From an uncultured Bacteroidota bacterium (GTDB lineage Bacteria > Bacteroidota > Bacteroidia > Chitinophagales > Chitinophagaceae): a stretch of 46,997 nucleotides of DNA. The notes beneath the pieces were generated by a model. It was not told the origin of the DNA, searched no databases, and worked only from the letters and a program-made list of their open reading frames with translations. Where the stretch lies: positions 1 through 46,997 of the forward strand of contig CAMLGR010000016.1 of the NCBI GenBank assembly GCA_946479615.1, given 5' to 3'. A program made the position numbers and the translations under genes. Shown in pieces: positions 42,756-46,997 of this stretch (position 1 is its first letter; every line of letters starts with the position of its first letter).

Positions 42756-43943
42756 TTACACCATCTTAAACAACAATCTCTTCACCAGCCTGTAATTGGT
42801 AATGATGGATAATACGATCAGCAGGAGAGCTGCTGCAAAAACACTCCAGTGCAGCAGGGAAGAAAGCTCAGGACGATCATACATGACGAAATGATGGAAT
42901 GACCATTGCATGAGTTGGGTAAATGCTGTCGCGACTATTACCACGAATATATAAACAGGGATAAATTGTCTTGCCAGGTTCTTGCTTAACCACGAAGGCG
43001 AATAGCCAATGGTGAGCAAGAGTTGTAAATTATCCTTACTTCTCGCAATGACCAGTTGCAGGTAAAAAGAAAATAACATCAGGGCCAGCAGGATTACCAG
43101 CAAACCAAAGAAACCCAGTCCTGTTACTATGCCCTGTAACAGTTGCTTGGAACGTCCAAACATTGTCTTGTCTTTGTTAACACGGTAATTTTTCTTTTCC
43201 AGAAATTGTAACAGGTCGGTATTATTCGCATCTTTTGTTTTTATGAAGACACGGGATGCTTTCACGCTGTCTTCTCCTTCCAGGGTTTTATTGGCCCAGT
43301 CGAGAAAGTTTTTGGGAACGAGTATCGAGTTGACACGATCGGAGAAAGCGACGATATTGGCGCTGAATACCTGCTCGCCGAGTTTTCCTTCGCAACGCAG
43401 ATAGATATTTACATTGGAGGCAGTAGCCTGCGATAATTGGGGCAGGTCATAACTCGGTGCAAATACATTATACATTTCCAGGAAGTCGGTAGAGAATATC
43501 ACCGGTACTTTGGCTTGTCCTTCTGTCCAGGTAAAAGAAGGAGGGATGGTATCTAAGAAATTATCATCCAACGCTTCGATGAAAATATCCGAAGAGAAAG
43601 GGATCATTTGTCCCGCACCGGCTACTACTTTAAAACGATTAGGGATCAGCGGCGCCGCATCATCGATAAAAGGCTGCGCTTTCATTTCCGCAATATCCTT
43701 TTGATCGAAGCGGTTATCCTTTCCCATATTATCATTCGTGATGAGCTTGGTGACGGAGATGAAATCAAACCCATTCTTCCGGATGCTGTTTCGTTTCAGC
43801 ATCTGCTGGATGTCGATGAACATCTGCAGCGAACAGAGCAGCAGCAATACACCGATAGCCAAACCAATATAGGAGAACCAGCGTGAAGCCGCATTGGTCC
43901 CGGTCAGCAATAAAGGTTTGATGGTCTTATACGATAATGCCAC
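42756..43943 (-). CDS. ABC transporter permease, FtsX/MacB-like
   Basis: A 395-residue membrane protein: one helix near residues 25-45, an extracytoplasmic domain of about 220 residues, then three helices (LVILLALMLFSFYLQLVIA, FIPVYIFVVIVATAFT and VFAAALLLIVLSII). This is the FtsX-type topology of permeases in type VII ABC transporters (MacB, LolCE-like). The start is a GTG, 9 nt after the stop of its ATPase. The cargo is unknown; these systems often move lipoproteins or work as mechanotransmitters. Confidence 0.82.
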   Translation of the reverse strand: MALSYKTIKPLLLTGTNAASRWFSYIGLAIGVLLLLCSLQMFIDIQQMLKRNSIRKNGFDFISVTKLITNDNMGKDNRFDQKDIAEMKAQPFIDDAAPLIPNRFKVVAGAGQMIPFSSDIFIEALDDNFLDTIPPSFTWTEGQAKVPVIFSTDFLEMYNVFAPSYDLPQLSQATASNVNIYLRCEGKLGEQVFSANIVAFSDRVNSILVPKNFLDWANKTLEGEDSVKASRVFIKTKDANNTDLLQFLEKKNYRVNKDKTMFGRSKQLLQGIVTGLGFFGLLVILLALMLFSFYLQLVIARSKDNLQLLLTIGYSPSWLSKNLARQFIPVYIFVVIVATAFTQLMQWSFHHFVMYDRPELSSLLHWSVFAAALLLIVLSIITNYRLVKRLLFKMV

Positions 43944-43952
43944 GTGTCGGAT

Positions 43953-44594
43953 TTATAAATGATACAATCGGGTGTAAGGAAAAAACTCAATGCGTTCCAG
44001 GTCGGCGAAAACGATACAGGCATTGCGCAGCTTTGCTTCTTCCAGCATCAGTTGCATAGCTTTCTGTGAATTGTTGTTGTCGAGGTGACTGAACGGTTCA
44101 TCGAGCAATAAAAAATCGAATGGTTGTAATAAGGAACGGATGATTGCTACCCGCTGCTGTTCGCCGTAGGAGCAGATCCTTGCTTTGCTTTGCAACTTGT
44201 CACCGATACCCAGGCGCTGTGCCATTTCTTTTATCTTTTCAGCAGGATGATAAGGATTCAGTTGCCGCTTGATCTCTAAATTTTCCTGCACCGTTTGTTC
44301 CGGGAAAAGACGGAGATCCTGGAATACGATACTGATATGATCCTTGCGGTTGCAGGCAAATCCTTCAGCATCGAGACTACTGATATTTTTATCACCGTAA
44401 GAAATAACTCCTTTGTACTCTTTACGCATGCCATACAGGAAATGCATCAGCGAGGTCTTGCCGCTTCCTGATGGAGCTACGATCTTTATCATTTCACCGG
44501 GCGTAAAGAGCAGGTCCTTGCCCCAGATCTCGGAAGTATTCTTCCGCGATTCTTCAAAATAAAACGGTAACAGGTCCTGGATGTGTAAATGCAT
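43953..44594 (-). CDS. ABC transporter ATP-binding protein (LolD/MacB-like)
   Basis: A 213-residue ATPase. Walker A is APSGSGKTSL; the signature loop is SYGEQQRVAI, which varies from LSGGQ, and Walker B is FLLLDEPFSHLD. It powers the FtsX-like permease encoded directly downstream. The frame extends to 44618, but that part overlaps the terminator hairpin of the neighbouring gene; ATG 44594 is preferred. Confidence 0.88.
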   Translation of the reverse strand: MHLHIQDLLPFYFEESRKNTSEIWGKDLLFTPGEMIKIVAPSGSGKTSLMHFLYGMRKEYKGVISYGDKNISSLDAEGFACNRKDHISIVFQDLRLFPEQTVQENLEIKRQLNPYHPAEKIKEMAQRLGIGDKLQSKARICSYGEQQRVAIIRSLLQPFDFLLLDEPFSHLDNNNSQKAMQLMLEEAKLRNACIVFADLERIEFFPYTRLYHL

Positions 44595-44611
44595 ACTGCA
44601 AGTATAAAGAA

Positions 44612-44645
44612 AAACCACAGGTTCATGTGCTGCAACCTGTGGTTT
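44612..44645 (-). terminator. Terminator of the DUF4836 gene
   Basis: A perfect 12-bp stem (44612-44623 with 44634-44645, AAACCACAGGTT type) with a 10-nt loop; reading on the minus strand a T-rich run follows the stem. It lies between the DUF4836 stop and the ABC ATPase start. Confidence 0.85.
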
Positions 44646-44664
44646 GATAATCGATTATTGGTTA

Positions 44665-46350
44665 TTATTTACCCGGTGGAACAGCTTCAGGAACTACTGC
44701 AGTCAAACTGTCTGTTATAACATTCGATTCCCACATTGCTTTTTGTTTTTTCTCCCGGTCATTGATAATTTTCGCAATAGAACCCAGATAAGTGTTCAAT
44801 TGCTTCAGGCTGTTGGTGCTTTTATCCACCATATTGATCTCTAAATGACTTTCTGTGGCTTCATTTTTAAACTCACCGCCATAGAAAACAAGGTCCTGCC
44901 AGAATTTTGCCGATTGATCGGCAATCGTTAAAGCAATAGAATCTGTTTCCATCGATGGTCTTGATCCGGCAATAAATTTCTGGATGTCGGCAAACCCGCC
45001 AAACGGATGCCCGCTGATCTTGCTGATAAAAGGTTGATTGGTGCTGGCATTTCCATAGGAATGCACGGCTACAGAATCGTTACTGGCAACAAACCAGTTA
45101 TCTTTCAGGCTGAAGGGTATTTTACCGGCAATATCTGAAACCATCGATCCCTGCTCATTGATCTTTTCAGAAACAAGCGTGATCATTTTTTCAAAGGATG
45201 CCTTGTCTTTTACAGAAGTAGCAAACAGGATTTTTGCGTCGGGCCTGGTAGAAGGATAGGTATACTCCTGGTCGCCCATTTTATATGTCACGTCTTTTTT
45301 TACAAAACCAAAATCAGATACGGATAAGAGCAGATCACCTTTATTGGCTTTGATAAAATCATCGATGCTATACCCCATATCGGCCAGGAATGCATTCACC
45401 AATCCATCTACACCCAGCAGGGCCATAAATTCTTTTAATCCTTCCGGAGGATAATTCATCGCAATAACGGCGGCTACATTGTTCGACGGGATCTTTTTCA
45501 GCATATCCTCGCTGAGATTATTCATGCTGTATTTCTTATACAAGGCGCCGAGTTCCTTATTATAATAGCTTTTGCCGTCCACCGTGATCTTTCCGTTGTC
45601 GAAGTTCAGTGTAGCAGCAGTGAAATTGCCATCAAATAACAGGCTGGCTTTGGTCAGCGCCATCATAGCGCCGAGTGAACCGCCATATAATTTACCGGGG
45701 TTCAGCCAGAAGTGCATATCGCCATTGGTCTTCATCATCGAAGCAAATTTTTCATTGCTGCCGATACCATCGCCTCCTTTGATCTCGTATACTTCGCTGG
45801 CGAATTTGAAAAGACTGTCCTGGTCAAAACGACGATCGCTCATCGAGCCTGATTTGCCAAAAGCACCGCCGGCATTGATCTCGGGACTATCCCCGATAAA
45901 CACAAAACGACTGCTGTTCCATGTCATGACACTGGAATGATCTTTTACCAACGACAGGCTTCCCTGTTTGGTGATCTCGTCATGTGTTACCTTTTTGATC
46001 ATTTCGGTAAATGCCTTTTCATCTTTGATGGCACAGGTAAAACCGGTATAGGCTCCGTTTCCACGGTTCCTTACGAACAGGAATGCATCGGATTTGATAT
46101 CGATACCGGATGATTCAGGGTTATCAAGAATTTGTTTTCCCAATGAATCGTTTATATTTTCTGAAGCTACTTTGTACAGTTCTCCCTGTTTGAATTCATC
46201 CCAGCTGAGCTTGGAGCTTAAAGAGCTGCCGCTGATATGAACAACAACAGAAGCATCGGCCGGGACAGGTACATTGACCTTTTTCGAGCAGGATGCCAGT
46301 ACAAAAACAAGCAGGGCCAGTAAAAAATAAGGTGAGAAATTGCGTTTCAT
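44665..46350 (-). CDS. DUF4836 family lipoprotein
   Basis: A 561-residue lipoprotein: signal and lipobox VLASC21, followed by the DUF4836 start NVPVPADASVVVHISGSSLSSKLSW. Its body alternates beta-rich segments with GFTCAIKDEKAFTEMIKK and FATSVKDKASFEKMITLV, which appear to be two internal repeats of one domain. The family is confined mainly to Bacteroidota and has no assigned function. It is a single gene with its own terminator. Confidence 0.85.
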   Translation of the reverse strand: MKRNFSPYFLLALLVFVLASCSKKVNVPVPADASVVVHISGSSLSSKLSWDEFKQGELYKVASENINDSLGKQILDNPESSGIDIKSDAFLFVRNRGNGAYTGFTCAIKDEKAFTEMIKKVTHDEITKQGSLSLVKDHSSVMTWNSSRFVFIGDSPEINAGGAFGKSGSMSDRRFDQDSLFKFASEVYEIKGGDGIGSNEKFASMMKTNGDMHFWLNPGKLYGGSLGAMMALTKASLLFDGNFTAATLNFDNGKITVDGKSYYNKELGALYKKYSMNNLSEDMLKKIPSNNVAAVIAMNYPPEGLKEFMALLGVDGLVNAFLADMGYSIDDFIKANKGDLLLSVSDFGFVKKDVTYKMGDQEYTYPSTRPDAKILFATSVKDKASFEKMITLVSEKINEQGSMVSDIAGKIPFSLKDNWFVASNDSVAVHSYGNASTNQPFISKISGHPFGGFADIQKFIAGSRPSMETDSIALTIADQSAKFWQDLVFYGGEFKNEATESHLEINMVDKSTNSLKQLNTYLGSIAKIINDREKKQKAMWESNVITDSLTAVVPEAVPPGK

Positions 46351-46371
46351 AATTAGTGATCTGGTTTAGGT

Positions 46372-46997
46372 TTATGTGAATGATTGCTTAGCGATCAGGT
46401 CATCAAAGCTACAGGTCTTTTGTTCACCTGTTTGTATATTTTTAATTTTAACATTCTGCGTAGTGATCTCTTCGGGTCCCACGGTAATTACGTAGGGAAT
46501 TCCCTTTTTTTCAGCGTATTTGAATTGCTTGTCCGGTTTACTGTTTTCGTGGTACAGCTCACAGCGGATGCCTTTTGCCCGGAGTTGCTGCATCAGCGTG
46601 AAGGCTGCGCGGCTTTCGGCTTCGCCCAGGTTGAAGAATAATGCCTGGGTACCCACCTGTACGGTATCAGGAAATAGTTTCAGCTCTTCCATCACATCAT
46701 AGATACGGTCAACACCAAATGAGATGCCTACACCGGGAATATTGGGAACCCCGAACAAACCGGTCAGGTCATCGTACCGGCCACCACCCCCGATACTTCC
46801 CATTTGTACGGTAGTCGCTTTTACTTCGAAAATGATACCGGTATAATAATTGAGGCCACGGGCCAGGGTGAGGTCGATGGCGAGGGGTGAATGGTCAATA
46901 GTGAATAATGAATTTATTACGTATTGGAGTTCTTCTATGCCTTTGGCGCCAGTGGTGCTGGGGCCGAATAATTCTTTGAGCTTATTGATCTTTTCAG
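46372..46997 (-). CDS. hisS: Histidyl-tRNA synthetase, C-terminal part (cut by window edge)
   Basis: The reading frame stays open from 46372 to the right edge, giving about 208 residues of the C-terminal half. It contains the class II histidine-binding segment LARGLNYYTGIIFEV (encoded near 46817-46861), then GSIGGGGRYDDLTGLFG (motif 3) and the anticodon-binding domain with GIRCELYHENSKPDKQFKYAEKKGIPYVITVGPEEI. It charges tRNA-His. An ATG at 46803 lies inside conserved sequence and is not the start. Confidence 0.95.
   Translation of the reverse strand, partial: EKINKLKELFGPSTTGAKGIEELQYVINSLFTIDHSPLAIDLTLARGLNYYTGIIFEVKATTVQMGSIGGGGRYDDLTGLFGVPNIPGVGISFGVDRIYDVMEELKLFPDTVQVGTQALFFNLGEAESRAAFTLMQQLRAKGIRCELYHENSKPDKQFKYAEKKGIPYVITVGPEEITTQNVKIKNIQTGEQKTCSFDDLIAKQSFT

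Overview
The window looks like a chromosome segment of a Bacteroidota bacterium, most probably of the family Chitinophagaceae. The reasons are a SusC/SusD outer-membrane pair, CarboxypepD_reg-like domains at the start of outer-membrane proteins, a DUF4836 lipoprotein, Bacteroidota promoter boxes of the TAnnTTTG type and moderate GC content. No rRNA, tRNA, CRISPR array or transposase was recognised. Both edges cut genes: a nitrate transporter on the left and histidyl-tRNA synthetase on the right.

About 1-8000 holds nitrate assimilation and molybdenum-cofactor genes. They are a NarK-type transporter (partial), a one-polypeptide nitrate reductase fused to its FAD/NADH/[2Fe-2S] reductase, a nitrate reductase-associated protein, a nitrite-reductase-like half protein with a C-terminal rubredoxin, mobA, a SelT/SelW-type redox protein and a MOSC protein.

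About 8000-13400 holds tetrapyrrole and siroheme genes: a genuine-looking 5-aminolevulinate synthase (C4 pathway, unexpected in this phylum), a hemC-hemD fusion, hemB, and a siroheme-synthase (precorrin-2 dehydrogenase) domain fused to a TauE/TSUP sulfite-exporter-like membrane domain. Siroheme is the cofactor of assimilatory nitrite and sulfite reductases, so this block links the nitrogen and sulfur halves of the window.

About 13400-35400 looks like a sulfur acquisition and oxidation island. It contains a TonB receptor, a CMD/AhpD-like protein, an operon of susC, susD, two DoxX-like membrane proteins, a lipoprotein cytochrome c, a SoxC-type sulfite dehydrogenase and a flavin oxidoreductase, then a YeiH-type putative sulfate exporter, an aldo/keto reductase, a fatty acid hydroxylase-family protein, an OsmC protein and a MetZ-like O-succinylhomoserine sulfhydrylase.

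The most interesting signal is regulatory. Six copies of a palindrome AGTCTAC-N7-GTAGACT (one degenerate) lie in front of the heme operon, the siroheme/TauE gene, the TonB receptor, the susCD-sox operon, the YeiH operon and the small secreted protein/hydroxylase pair. In five of them the palindrome centre lies exactly 24 nt upstream of a TAnnTTTG-like -7 box, so it covers the -33 element. Behind three of them is a tiny unannotated ORF (25-32 codons) with adjacent cysteine codons, the clearest ending in CCCANNCC. This suggests a sulfur- or cysteine-responsive regulon with two layers: a DNA-binding protein at the palindrome, and translation of a cysteine-rich leader peptide.

About 35400-47000 is mostly housekeeping: two pseudouridine synthases, a Spy-like periplasmic protein, rlmN, a PcaF/PaaJ-type thiolase, an ABC transporter pair, a DUF4836 lipoprotein and hisS. 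Two AT-rich genes look acquired: a PhyH-family dioxygenase between a perfect 26-bp inverted repeat, and a class II Fic protein with an 18-bp palindrome at its promoter.
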